Positions 35,343-43,680 of a stretch of DNA of 64,000 bases are shown here, one piece after another. Position 1 is the stretch's first letter. Every line of letters begins with the position of its first letter. The translations under genes and the position numbers were made by a program. The notes beneath the pieces were generated by a model. It made no database searches, was not told the origin of the DNA, and saw only the letters and a program-made list of their open reading frames with translations. The DNA is from an uncultured Clostridia bacterium. GTDB taxonomy: Bacteria > Bacillota > Clostridia > Oscillospirales > CAG-272. The stretch covers positions 1 to 64,000 of the forward strand of contig CALYAD010000036.1 in the NCBI GenBank assembly GCA_944393415.1, read 5' to 3'.

Positions 35343-35438
35343 GCAAATCAGCGTATTCATGTATCAATAAGTCGGAGACGGATATGCTTCATCCCGTCGG
35401 ATGAAACCGGTCACACCGACGCCGTAACGCTGATTTGC
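35343..35438 (+). promoter_or_regulatory. Structured leader directly upstream of znuA
   Basis: GCAAATCAGCGT (35343-35354) pairs over 12 bp with ACGCTGATTTGC (35427-35438). This closes a 72-nt interior with its own stems (GTCGG with CCGAC, GACGG with CCGTC). The 3' arm ends a few bases before the znuA Shine-Dalgarno (AGAAAGGA). It is either a cis-acting RNA or a large operator-like dyad; no known riboswitch consensus was recognised. Confidence 0.45.
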
Positions 35439-35462
35439 CATAAGAAAGGAATCGTCATAATC

Positions 35463-36440
35463 ATGAAAAAAATCGTTTCAATATTACTATTATTAATAGC
35501 GGCGTTTATCGGCGCGTTGTCGCTTTCCGCCTGCTCGGGAGACAGACTTTACCGCGAGGGCAGCGGCGAGCTCAACGTGGTATGCACCATCTTCCCGCCG
35601 TTCGACTTCGCGCGCAACGTCGGCAAGGATAATATAACGCTGACACTGCTGCAGGACAACGGTGCGGACCTTCACAACTACGTCCCTACAGCGGCTACTC
35701 TCGACGCGCTGAGCGCCGCCGATGTGTTCATCTGTGTCGGGGGCGAATCGGACGGTTGGGTGGAGGATGCCGTTTCCGCGGCAAACAACCCGGATATGAC
35801 GGTAGTTAAGCTGACCTCTCTGGTCACGCTTACGCACGCCGGACTAAGCGGCGGAGAGTATTACGCCGATACCGATATTACCGTTGACCACGATGACCAC
35901 GAGCATGAACATGAAGGCGACGAGCACGTCTGGACATCACTCAGGAACGCGATCAATATAGTGAACGCAATAGCCGACGTCTTTTCCGAAGCCGATGCGG
36001 AAAACGGCGATTATTATCGCGCAAACGCAGCTGATTACGCGGCTAAGCTTGAGGAATTGGATAACGAATATACGGAAGCCTTCTCCTCCGCCGCCCGAAA
36101 AAACGTTGTTTTCGCGGACAGGTTTCCCTTCATTTATTTATTGAATGATTACGGTATCTCTTATCTCGCCGCCTTCAGCGGCTGTTCGACAGAGGCGGAC
36201 GCAAGCTTCGAGACTCAAGCTACACTGACCGAAGCAGTAAAGACAGACTCGCTGCCCGCCGTTATCACGATAGAAGGAAACGACAAGCCTCTTGCAGAAT
36301 CAATAAGCAGAGAGACGGGCTGCGAAATACTTCAAATGAACTCCATGCAATCCGTCGTGCGCGCGGAAATTACCGACGGTGCGGATTATATAGAGATAAT
36401 GCGGAATAATCTGACTGTTCTGAGCCAGGCGCTTTCATAA
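35463..36440 (+). CDS. znuA: Zinc ABC transporter substrate-binding lipoprotein ZnuA
   Basis: This 325-residue cluster A-I (metal) binding protein has a lipobox LSAC (Cys 24) after a signal peptide. The mature protein starts with CTIFPPFDFARNV, and NGADLHNYVPT supplies the first metal His (H71). A His/Asp/Glu loop, DHDDHEHEHEGDEH (about 143-155), is the mark of zinc-specific members; HVWTSL follows. EGNDKPLAESIS and the C-terminal MRNNLTVLSQAL fit the family. It captures Zn(II) outside the cell and delivers it to ZnuB. It is preceded by the structured leader at 35343-35438. Confidence 0.92.
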   Translation: MKKIVSILLLLIAAFIGALSLSACSGDRLYREGSGELNVVCTIFPPFDFARNVGKDNITLTLLQDNGADLHNYVPTAATLDALSAADVFICVGGESDGWVEDAVSAANNPDMTVVKLTSLVTLTHAGLSGGEYYADTDITVDHDDHEHEHEGDEHVWTSLRNAINIVNAIADVFSEADAENGDYYRANAADYAAKLEELDNEYTEAFSSAARKNVVFADRFPFIYLLNDYGISYLAAFSGCSTEADASFETQATLTEAVKTDSLPAVITIEGNDKPLAESISRETGCEILQMNSMQSVVRAEITDGADYIEIMRNNLTVLSQALS

Positions 36441-36461
36441 AAACGGATCGGAGATAAAAAA

Positions 36462-37223
36462 ATGTCACTTATTAAATGCGAAAAGCTGACCCTTGGATAT
36501 GACGGCAGGGCTATAGTGGAAAACCTGAATTTTGTGGTAAACGCCGGGAATTACCTATGCATAGTCGGCGAAAACGGCTCCGGAAAAAGCACCCTGATGA
36601 AAGCGCTGCTCGGGCTTTGCAAACCGATTTCCGGAAGTATTACCTTCGGCGACGGTCTGAAAAAAAACGGGATAGGCTATCTGCCGCAGCAGACAGTGGT
36701 ACAGCGGGATTTTCCCGCCTCAGTCTATGAGGTCGTACTGTCCGGATGCTTGAACAGCTGTGGGTTTTCGCCGTTTTTTGCTCAAAAACACCGAGCTATG
36801 GCCAGAAAAAATATGGAGCTTCTGGGAATAACGAAGCTTGCCGGACGCTGTTACCGTGAGCTGTCCGGAGGGCAGCAGCAGCGTGTGCTGCTTGCCCGCG
36901 CGCTATGCGCCTCCTCCAGGCTGCTTCTGCTTGACGAGCCGGTAACGGGTCTTGACCCAAAAATAACGCACGATATGTACAGCCTTATCTCAAAACTTAA
37001 CAAGAGCGGCATAACGGTGATCATGATCTCCCACGACATTTCCGCCGCGGCAGGCAACGCCAGTCATATACTCCATATAAGCCATACGCCGCTTTTCTTC
37101 GGCACCTCCTCCGATTATCTTCAAAGCGATATTGGTAAAAAATTCGCGGCCGCAGATGTAAACGGCGTCGCCGGCGTAAACGGCGTCGGCGCAGAAACCG
37201 CAAACCGAGGTACAAGAAAATGA
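36462..37223 (+). CDS. znuC: Zinc ABC transporter ATPase ZnuC
   Basis: This 253-residue ATP-binding subunit has Walker A GENGSGKST at about 38-46, Q-loop YLPQQ, signature LSGGQQQRVLLARAL at about 136, Walker B LLLLDEP and the switch His in MISHD. The C-terminal tail carries a short repeat (VNGVAGVNGVG) not needed for catalysis. It lies 21 bp after znuA and overlaps znuB by 4 bp (ATGA), so the three subunits are coupled. Confidence 0.93.
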   Translation: MSLIKCEKLTLGYDGRAIVENLNFVVNAGNYLCIVGENGSGKSTLMKALLGLCKPISGSITFGDGLKKNGIGYLPQQTVVQRDFPASVYEVVLSGCLNSCGFSPFFAQKHRAMARKNMELLGITKLAGRCYRELSGGQQQRVLLARALCASSRLLLLDEPVTGLDPKITHDMYSLISKLNKSGITVIMISHDISAAAGNASHILHISHTPLFFGTSSDYLQSDIGKKFAAADVNGVAGVNGVGAETANRGTRK

Positions 37224-38083
37224 TCGACAAGCTTATTTATTATTACTCAAACTATCCTACGATAAGATATTCAACGGTGGTCCTCGCGCTCGTTTCGCTG
37301 TGCGCGGCGCTGCTAGGCGTTACACTGGTGCTCAAGCGTTTTTCAATGATAGGCGACGGGCTTTCTCATGTCGCCTTCGGCGCAACCTCCATCGCCACAG
37401 CCGCAAGCTTTACCCCGATGTATATAGCGCTCCCGTTCACCACGGTCGCCGCGGTTCTTCTTCTCCGCCGCCGTGTGGGAGCCAAAATACAGGGAGACTC
37501 CGCGATAGCGATGCTTTCCGCGGGCTCGCTTGCCTTTGGTTATATCGTACTTAATCTCTTCCCGTCGTCTTCGTCAAATGTAAGCGGAGACGCCTGCTCC
37601 TCTCTTTTCGGCTCGGCAAGCATACTCGGTATAAAAAGATCCGACGTTATTATCTGCGCTATACTGGCAATATCGGTGCTCGCCGTGTTCATATTTTTTT
37701 ATAACAGAATATTCGCCGTCACCTTTGACGAGAGCTTCGCCTCCGCGACCGGGACAAACGCGGGCTTTTACAACACGCTTATCGCCGTAATAACCGGTAT
37801 CGTGATAGTCACAGCGATGAACATGGTCGGCGCGCTTCTGATATCCGCGCTTATAACCTTCCCGGCTCTTTCGGCAATGCGCGTGTTCAGAACCTTTAAA
37901 GGAGTCATGATCTGTTCCGCCTGCATTTCCGTAGCCTGCTCGCTTATCGGAACGATCGTCTGTCTGCTGGCTTCGACGCCTGTCGGACCGACTATCGCGA
38001 TCGCCAACATCCTTGCCTTCGGTATATTCAGCCTTACCGGATGGATAACTCGCGGCCGTACGGCGAAGAATACGAATCAGTAA
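37220..38083 (+). CDS. znuB: Zinc ABC transporter permease ZnuB
   Basis: This 287-residue ABC-3 family permease has about eight membrane segments. The start YPTIRYSTVVLALVSLCAALLG and the motif RFSMIGDGLSHVAFG (about 47-61) are typical of metal permeases; LISALITFPALSAMRVFRTFKG is the conserved C-terminal helix pair. The first ATG lies inside the znuC stop region (ATGA overlap). Confidence 0.92.
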   Translation: MIDKLIYYYSNYPTIRYSTVVLALVSLCAALLGVTLVLKRFSMIGDGLSHVAFGATSIATAASFTPMYIALPFTTVAAVLLLRRRVGAKIQGDSAIAMLSAGSLAFGYIVLNLFPSSSSNVSGDACSSLFGSASILGIKRSDVIICAILAISVLAVFIFFYNRIFAVTFDESFASATGTNAGFYNTLIAVITGIVIVTAMNMVGALLISALITFPALSAMRVFRTFKGVMICSACISVACSLIGTIVCLLASTPVGPTIAIANILAFGIFSLTGWITRGRTAKNTNQ

Positions 38084-38163
38084 AAAAATTCCAAATAACT
38101 TTTCTTGAGGGACTGTATAATCGGATTCCAACCATACGCCGTTTCTAAGAGAAGTTTTAGGGA

Positions 38164-38216
38164 GACAAAAATTTTTCATATCTATTTGATCCGCATAGCG
38201 GTTTTGGAGGATTACA
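38164..38216 (+). repeat. Hairpin plus Shine-Dalgarno cassette, copy 3
   Basis: AAAATTTTTCATATCTATTT, hairpin CCGC-ATA-GCGG, then TGGAGGATTACA directly before the ATG at 38217. It is nearly the same as 4191-4245 in front of clpE, 34 kb away on the other strand. Confidence 0.6.
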
Positions 38217-38960
38217 ATGAAAAAAATTATCGCATTATTTCTTACGGCTCTGCTGCTCGCTCTTACGCTTATTTCCTGTGACGACAGCGGCAAGCTCGAC
38301 TTTACCGGACTTAACAACGACGAGCTTTTCGGAACTCTGTCAGCTATTTCCGTAAACCCTGAAGACTACATCGGCAGAGAGGTAAAAATATCGGCTAACG
38401 TCTCTGTTATATACAGCTTCGGACAGAACAGGGTTTTGTCAAACGTACTTATCGCGCTGGATCCCACAAACTGCTGCGACGCCTATTATGAAATAAGGAC
38501 TCAGGACGGAAAATATCCGGGTATCGGCGCTGAGGCTACCGTAAACGGCGTTTTTGCCGACGGTTACATTGACGTCTCTGAGCTGATAACAGACAATGAG
38601 ACACCGGCGCCGGATATCGATACGCTCTCGATGTCCCCTGATGAAGTCACCTCCTTTATAACGGATTACGCAGACCACCACCTGACAAGCGACGAAAGAA
38701 ATAAAACTATCTGCATAGTAGGTCACTATACCATGGTGGAGGGCTACAGATATCTGCTGGGTCTTACAAACGAGGGCAAGCCCACGTGGGAGATCGAGCT
38801 TGGAGAAATAGCCGACGGCATCGCTCTTCCCGTACAAAACGGAAACTACATCAATCCGGTTTATATCTACGGCACCCTGTCCTATTACACAGAGGGTACC
38901 AATACCTATGCCTGCATTAACGTCTCGTCGGCGCAAAAGGTAGTAGCGGTAATGGATTAA
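38217..38960 (+). CDS. znu-linked lipoprotein with adjacent cysteines, 247 aa
   Basis: Signal peptide and lipobox (ALTLISC, Cys 21). The first half reads like an OB-type small beta-barrel (YIGREVKISANVSVIY, then IGAEATVNGVFADGYIDV) with an adjacent Cys pair in DPTNCCDAYYEIR. The second half, about residues 140-245, has a similar strand order (KTICIVGHYTMVEGYRYLLG, INPVYIYGTLSYY). The position 133 bp after znuB suggests a role in zinc handling, for example as an accessory metal-binding lipoprotein, but the family is not named here and the role is an inference. Confidence 0.6.
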   Translation: MKKIIALFLTALLLALTLISCDDSGKLDFTGLNNDELFGTLSAISVNPEDYIGREVKISANVSVIYSFGQNRVLSNVLIALDPTNCCDAYYEIRTQDGKYPGIGAEATVNGVFADGYIDVSELITDNETPAPDIDTLSMSPDEVTSFITDYADHHLTSDERNKTICIVGHYTMVEGYRYLLGLTNEGKPTWEIELGEIADGIALPVQNGNYINPVYIYGTLSYYTEGTNTYACINVSSAQKVVAVMD

Positions 38961-39044
38961 TATTATTCCGTTACGGCTTCACTCAAACTGCCGAGTGAAC
39001 GTAATATTAAAAAGGCTGTCAAAAAGCGGCCGCCGCAACAAGAG

Positions 39045-39080
39045 AAAACCGGCTTGATTTTTCCGTCAGACCGGTTTTTT
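39045..39080 (+). terminator. Terminator after the znu-linked lipoprotein
   Basis: AAAACCGG (39045-39052) pairs with CCGGTTTT (39071-39078) and is followed by TTATAT. It lies between convergent genes and could also serve the minus-strand beta-helix gene. Confidence 0.65.
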
Positions 39081-39219
39081 ATATAATTTGCTTTTTTGTT
39101 ATTTACTTTTGCGCAGAGGGTCTTTAGCTTCACGTAAAAGCCCTTTGATTTACGGAAAACTTTCTTTCTGTAAACATATCGCCGTTTCCCTGAATAACGG
39201 GCTGCGCTCAGCCTTTAAA

Positions 39220-40437
39220 TTATTCGTCCGGAAGCGAGGTTATACTGTATTCATAATCCCGTACATTGAAATCACCGTGTCTGCGCGGCTCGGACGCGTC
39301 GCCCTCAATAAAATCTCTTCCTAAATGAAAGATCGGTATAAATATTCCTTCCACACGCTGAGGCTTTATAATATTGCCGGACACATGATTGCTCTTTGTA
39401 TAAAGCATGGCTATTCCGTAATCCTTTACCTCGGTGATCTGATTATCCTTTATTATGCATTCCGCCACAGGTCTGCCTATTTGCCCCTCCATGAAAATGC
39501 CGCAGCCGCTTATCGCGGTTATAAGACAATGGATAAAGTTATTTGTCACTATATTACGGCTTGCCTTTATCTCTACAATATGAGCGTTGCGGGAGGTGCT
39601 GGTGATAATGTTCGAGGTCAGTATATTCTTCTGTCCTCCGATAATCACCGATCTTCCACATATCGTATGGGTGGACAATATTTTGTTACCGGTTATCGAG
39701 CAAAGCTCCGCGTCGCAGTACAGTCCAACGCATTTCCCGCCCCATTCACCCACGCAGTTGTTTCCGTGAAACAACATGTAAAGCCCGGTATTGTAAACTC
39801 CGCAGGTATGGGCAGCCTCGGTTTTCCTGCCCTTGTTATGGCTTCCGTTGGCTTTAATGTTGTTATTCTCTATCCGGGCAAAGCGGCCGCTGTTTATAAC
39901 GCCGTACGCTATCTGCTCCGGTCCGCTGCCGCTTACCTGTACATATATATAGTTATCGCTCATAACAACGGAATTGGCCAATGTGTTGATTATACCGCAT
40001 ACCTTGTTTGCATACGGATATTCCGACGGACATACTCTTATGTCGAAACGGCAGCCTTTTATATCCAGCGCATCCGCCGGAGTTTCAAGATGCGTATCCA
40101 CTCCTCCGAAGTTTTTCACGCCGTTGAAGTTCACCTGACTCTCCGATCGGAAGCTGAGCCTGCAATTTCTCAGCGTTACATATTTCGCTTCATTATAAAG
40201 AAACGTTATAGTACTCATGGTATGTCCGCCTTTATATACTATTTCTATTTCGCTGTTTTCAATGGTGATACCCTGCGCGCCGCTATTTATAACGATAATA
40301 TCCACGTCATCAGTCAAAGTTTCGTTTATTTCTATTTTCATTTTATCAGGAAAAGCGCAGCTTTTGCCGTCAATTATTTTATAGCTCAACGCGCTGCCGC
40401 CGCGTATAGGCTTCAGATCCTTGTCTGTTATTGTCAT
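39220..40437 (-). CDS. Right-handed parallel beta-helix protein
   Basis: A 405-residue protein built of repeated short strands with Asn/Gly turns (SVVMSDNYIYV, FARIENNNIKA, SITGNKILS, IIKDNQITEV, NHVSGNIIK), the PbH1 pattern of pectate-lyase-like solenoids. No signal peptide is visible, and no catalytic Asp triad can be assigned. It may be a polysaccharide-modifying or epimerase-like enzyme or a structural solenoid. The ATG at 40437 is 13 nt from AGAAAGG, a spacing this genome uses often (zur, znuA). The ATG at 40449 lies directly on the SD and is less likely. It is monocistronic. Confidence 0.65.
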   Translation of the reverse strand: MTITDKDLKPIRGGSALSYKIIDGKSCAFPDKMKIEINETLTDDVDIIVINSGAQGITIENSEIEIVYKGGHTMSTITFLYNEAKYVTLRNCRLSFRSESQVNFNGVKNFGGVDTHLETPADALDIKGCRFDIRVCPSEYPYANKVCGIINTLANSVVMSDNYIYVQVSGSGPEQIAYGVINSGRFARIENNNIKANGSHNKGRKTEAAHTCGVYNTGLYMLFHGNNCVGEWGGKCVGLYCDAELCSITGNKILSTHTICGRSVIIGGQKNILTSNIITSTSRNAHIVEIKASRNIVTNNFIHCLITAISGCGIFMEGQIGRPVAECIIKDNQITEVKDYGIAMLYTKSNHVSGNIIKPQRVEGIFIPIFHLGRDFIEGDASEPRRHGDFNVRDYEYSITSLPDE

Positions 40438-40548
40438 ATTCGTTATCATTCCTTTCTTATCTTAAAATATAAATAATCGCATTGCGCGGTTGACTCTGCG
40501 GACACCCTCTCCCGCGCGTACAGTATATTGCTATAATAGCATTCAAAC

Positions 40549-40565
40549 ACGACATTTCATGTCGT
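40549..40565. promoter_or_regulatory. Perfect 17-bp palindrome upstream of the beta-helix gene
   Basis: ACGACAT-TTC-ATGTCGT is a perfect 7-3-7 dyad about 110 bp upstream of the beta-helix start. A second dyad, TGCTAT-A-ATAGCA (40529-40541), is next to it. It looks like a regulator binding site, but no regulator is assigned. Confidence 0.3.
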
Positions 40566-40654
40566 ATTTATAAAAATAATAATTAAGTATTTATAAATCC
40601 AAACCCAACCGTTCCATTGAATAATAACTATAAAAAGCGTAAATGCTTTTTATA

Positions 40655-40800
40655 CAGGCTGTCGAAAAATCAGCAAGCACATGCACAAACGTAGAATTCT
40701 TACGCGGCGCGGTACGCCGCAAAGTACGACAGGGGCTTTGCCCTTTGACCAAAAACTTTTTGTGTATTATTTTTGGCGAATTGACTTTTTCTACAGGCTG
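40655..40800 (+). mobile_element. MITE-like element, copy A (146 bp)
   Basis: Imperfect terminal inverted repeats: the left end reads CAGGCTGTCGAAAAAT and the right end, reversed, CAGCCTGTAGAAAAAG (13 of 16 the same). The interior shares GGGGCTTTGCCC, AAAACTTTTTGTGTATTAT and GAATTGACTTTTTCTAC with the elements at 48557 and 60474, but the CCGCC/GGCGG hairpin is deleted. It encodes no protein. No clear target duplication remains. It lies 34 bp upstream of the amidohydrolase start. Confidence 0.55.
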
Positions 40801-40834
40801 AAAATATAAATTATATGAAAACGGAGAGAAGCCC

Positions 40835-42436
40835 TTGAAAAAATTATTTTTTGGCGGGAAAATACTGACACTCGAAAGTGAGCGTCCTTATACCGAAGCG
40901 ATACTGACGGATAACGGTCGTATATTAATGACCGGTACTTTAAACGGCATGTCCGCCGCGGCCGGAGAATGCGAGCGCGTCGATCTGAACGGCAGTACCC
41001 TTATACCGGCTTTTATAGACTCGCACAGTCATTTCACTCAGGTCGCGTACTCTTTTCTGCAGGTCTCTCTTGACGGAGCCGACTCGGTAGAAAAAATGGG
41101 AAAAAAGATCGCTGATTTCATAGCGGAAAGAGGGATAAAGCCGGGTGAATGGATAAACGCCGGAGACTATGACAACAATCTCCTCCCCGACGCCGAAAAT
41201 CCCGATATCTCAGAGATAGACGCTCTCGCGCCGCATAACAAGCTGGTCGTCCGTCACAAATCCGGACATATGGGACTTCTTAATACAGCGGCGCTTACAG
41301 CGGTGGGGATAAATCCGGATACTCCGGACCCGGAGGGCGGAAAAATCGGACGCAAAGGCAATAAGCTGACCGGGTATATGGAGGAAAACGCTTTTTTCAA
41401 TTGCCTCAGAAAAATCCCGGCGTACGATCCGAACGACCTGCTGAGGGCTTGTATAAAGGCCCAGGATATGTACGCTTCATACGGAATAACGACCGTTCAG
41501 GACGGTATGGTCGTGGATGAAATGCTGCCGCTTTACGGAATGGCGCTTGACAATGACATTCTGTATCTGGACCTTGTGCTGTACGCCGCGCCGGAAAGCT
41601 ATGACAAAACCGTATCGCTTATCGGCTCTTACCCCGAAGGACGTTGTCGTGTCGGTGGTATCAAAATATTTCTTGACGGTTCTCCGCAGGGAAGAACAGC
41701 CTGGATGAAGACGCCTTACCTCGGAGAACCGAAAGGATATTGCGGGTACGCAACTCTTACCGACGCTGAGGTTACGGAGGCAATGGAGCTTGCCGCAGGC
41801 AAAAACACACAGCTTATAGCTCATTGCAACGGAGATGCCGCCGCCGAGCAGTTTTTGCGCTGTCTTGAAACAGCAGAAGCAAAATATCCCCGTCTGCGCG
41901 ATCTGAATCCGGTTATTATCCACGGACAGCTTATCGGAAAGGATCAGCTTGAGAGAGCGGCAAGGCTTGGGGCGACCGTTTCCTTTTTTGCCGCCCACGT
42001 CTTCCACTGGGGAGACGTCCATATAAAAAACTTCGGGCTTGAGCGGGCATCAGAAATAAGTCCGGCATTCTCGGCGAAAAGAGCGGGAGTACCTTTCACC
42101 TTCCACCAGGATGCTCCCGTTATACGCCCGGACATGCTTGAGACCATATGGTGCGCGGTAAACCGCGTGACGCGCGGAGGGATTAAGCTTGGCACCGAAG
42201 AGGCTGTCGGAGTATACGACGCGCTTTCGGCGGTAACGATAAACGGAGCTGTTCAATACGGAGAGGGAAATTCAAAAGGAAGCGTCCGCCGAGGTAAATT
42301 TGCCGATTTTGCCGTACTGAGTAATGATCCGCTTAACTGTTCTCCGGAAAGCATCCGCGATATAAAAGTACTGAAAACCTATAAAGCAGGAAAAGAGATC
42401 TTCGGGGCAAAAGAACGTAATTTTGATCCCGTATAA
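40835..42436 (+). CDS. Amidohydrolase family protein, YtcJ-like
   Basis: This 533-residue metal-dependent hydrolase has the amidohydrolase-3/YtcJ layout: N-terminal beta-sandwich (KKLFFGGKILTLESE), metal motif DSHSHF at about 65, then the barrel with FLDGSPQGRTAWM (about 282), LIAHCNGDAA (about 330), IHGQLIG and the late HQDAPV; the sandwich closes with GKFADFAVLSNDPL. Members deacylate or hydrolyse amides or formamides of many kinds; the substrate is unknown. The start is TTG at 40835 with GGAGAG 8-9 nt upstream. A MITE-like element lies directly upstream and may have replaced or moved its promoter. Confidence 0.85.
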   Translation: MKKLFFGGKILTLESERPYTEAILTDNGRILMTGTLNGMSAAAGECERVDLNGSTLIPAFIDSHSHFTQVAYSFLQVSLDGADSVEKMGKKIADFIAERGIKPGEWINAGDYDNNLLPDAENPDISEIDALAPHNKLVVRHKSGHMGLLNTAALTAVGINPDTPDPEGGKIGRKGNKLTGYMEENAFFNCLRKIPAYDPNDLLRACIKAQDMYASYGITTVQDGMVVDEMLPLYGMALDNDILYLDLVLYAAPESYDKTVSLIGSYPEGRCRVGGIKIFLDGSPQGRTAWMKTPYLGEPKGYCGYATLTDAEVTEAMELAAGKNTQLIAHCNGDAAAEQFLRCLETAEAKYPRLRDLNPVIIHGQLIGKDQLERAARLGATVSFFAAHVFHWGDVHIKNFGLERASEISPAFSAKRAGVPFTFHQDAPVIRPDMLETIWCAVNRVTRGGIKLGTEEAVGVYDALSAVTINGAVQYGEGNSKGSVRRGKFADFAVLSNDPLNCSPESIRDIKVLKTYKAGKEIFGAKERNFDPV

Positions 42437-42461
42437 ACAGTAAAGTTTTTTATAGTCGCGC

Positions 42462-42492
42462 AGCGTCTGTACACAAACACGTTACAGACGCT
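42462..42492 (+). terminator. Terminator-like hairpin after the amidohydrolase
   Basis: AGCGTCTGTA (42462-42471) pairs with TACAGACGCT (42483-42492), a 10-bp perfect stem followed by ATGCTTATTTAAT. The T-tract is weak. Confidence 0.5.
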
Positions 42493-42609
42493 ATGCTTAT
42501 TTAATGTCGACGGAGCAGCGAAAAACCCGCTTAAAAAGTATAAATATACAAAAACTTTGCATAAAGCTCGGGTTAAATGTATATTTTTCATAATTATTTG
42601 TATTAGGGC

Positions 42610-42638
42610 TTGACAAATATAAAAAAAACATGTATAAT
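42610..42638 (+). promoter_or_regulatory. Consensus SigA promoter of argCJBD
   Basis: A perfect TTGACA (42610-42615) and a perfect TATAAT (42633-42638) with a 17-bp spacer. The expected leader to argC is about 83 nt. No obvious ArgR box or T-box was seen. Confidence 0.88.
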
Positions 42639-42727
42639 AGCTGCATAATATTTCTATAAATATCCGGCAAAAGCGTTCGCTCAGCCTTAACGGTATTTTA
42701 AAGAGCAAAGAAAGAAGGGGCGGTTAA

Positions 42728-43654
42728 ATGGCGAAAATATTTATTGACGGAAGCTCGGGTACTACAGGACTCAGAATATACGAAAGACTTTCGCTCCGTG
42801 ACGACATAGAGCTGATCTCTCTTTCGGAAGAAACGCGCAGGAACACCGAGGCGCGTCTGGACGCTATACGGAGAGCTGATATAGCTTTTCTCTGTCTTCC
42901 GGACGAGGCTGCGGCGGAAACAGTCAGACTTGCCTCCGACCTTGACACCGTTATAATCGATACATCCACCGCACACAGAACGCACGAAGAGTGGGAATAC
43001 GGTTTTCCGGAGCTGAGCGGCAGACGCCAAAGGATCGCAAACTCCAAGCGTATAGCAAATCCGGGATGCCATGCCAGCGGCTTTATAGCGCTCGTCACCC
43101 CGCTTACCGAGACCGGAGTGCTGAGGGACGGCGCGCCGCTCTCCTGCTTTTCTCTTACCGGATATTCCGGCGGAGGAAAAAAGATGATCGCCGAATACGA
43201 GGCCGAAGAAAGAGCCGCCCTGCTTGACGCCCCGAGACAATACGGTCTGACACAGCATCACAAGCATTTAAAAGAGATGGTTAAGATATCGGGAATAGAC
43301 AAAGCTCCCGTATTCTGTCCGATAGTCGCTCCGTATTACAGCGGCATGGAGGTCACGGTCACACTGTTCGCCGACTATCTCAGGTGCGGTATCGAAGAGC
43401 TTAAAAGCATATACCGTGACTATTACAAAAACGGACTTGTCAGCTACCGTGACGGAGACGAGGACGGATTTTTATCCGCCGGCGCGCTCGCCGGAAGAGA
43501 CGATATGTACATAACGGTATCCGGAAACGACGAAAGGATACTTCTTATCTCCCGTTTTGACAACCTTGGAAAGGGAGCGTCCGGATCCGCTATACAAAAT
43601 ATGAATATCCTGCTCGGGCTGGACGAAACGACCGGCCTTAACATTGAAAACTAA
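42728..43654 (+). CDS. argC: N-acetyl-gamma-glutamyl-phosphate reductase ArgC
   Basis: Third step of arginine synthesis, the NADPH-dependent reduction of N-acetylglutamyl phosphate. At 308 residues it is the short (type 2) form. GSSGTTGLRIYERL at about 8-21 binds NADPH; the catalytic Cys is C114 in ANPGCHASG, and the His of QHHKHLKEM completes the site. It is first in the operon, with an 83-nt leader. Confidence 0.94.
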   Translation: MAKIFIDGSSGTTGLRIYERLSLRDDIELISLSEETRRNTEARLDAIRRADIAFLCLPDEAAAETVRLASDLDTVIIDTSTAHRTHEEWEYGFPELSGRRQRIANSKRIANPGCHASGFIALVTPLTETGVLRDGAPLSCFSLTGYSGGGKKMIAEYEAEERAALLDAPRQYGLTQHHKHLKEMVKISGIDKAPVFCPIVAPYYSGMEVTVTLFADYLRCGIEELKSIYRDYYKNGLVSYRDGDEDGFLSAGALAGRDDMYITVSGNDERILLISRFDNLGKGASGSAIQNMNILLGLDETTGLNIEN

Positions 43655-43680
43655 AACCAGGCAAAGGAATGGACATAAAT

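Noticed and set aside
35343-35438. znuA leader as a cobalamin or FMN riboswitch
   Set aside because: No B12 box or FMN core was found, and the gene downstream is a zinc transporter.
39325-40476. 383-codon plus-strand frame antisense to the beta-helix protein
   Set aside because: The minus-strand product shows clear PbH1 repeats and a proper SD; the plus frame has neither.
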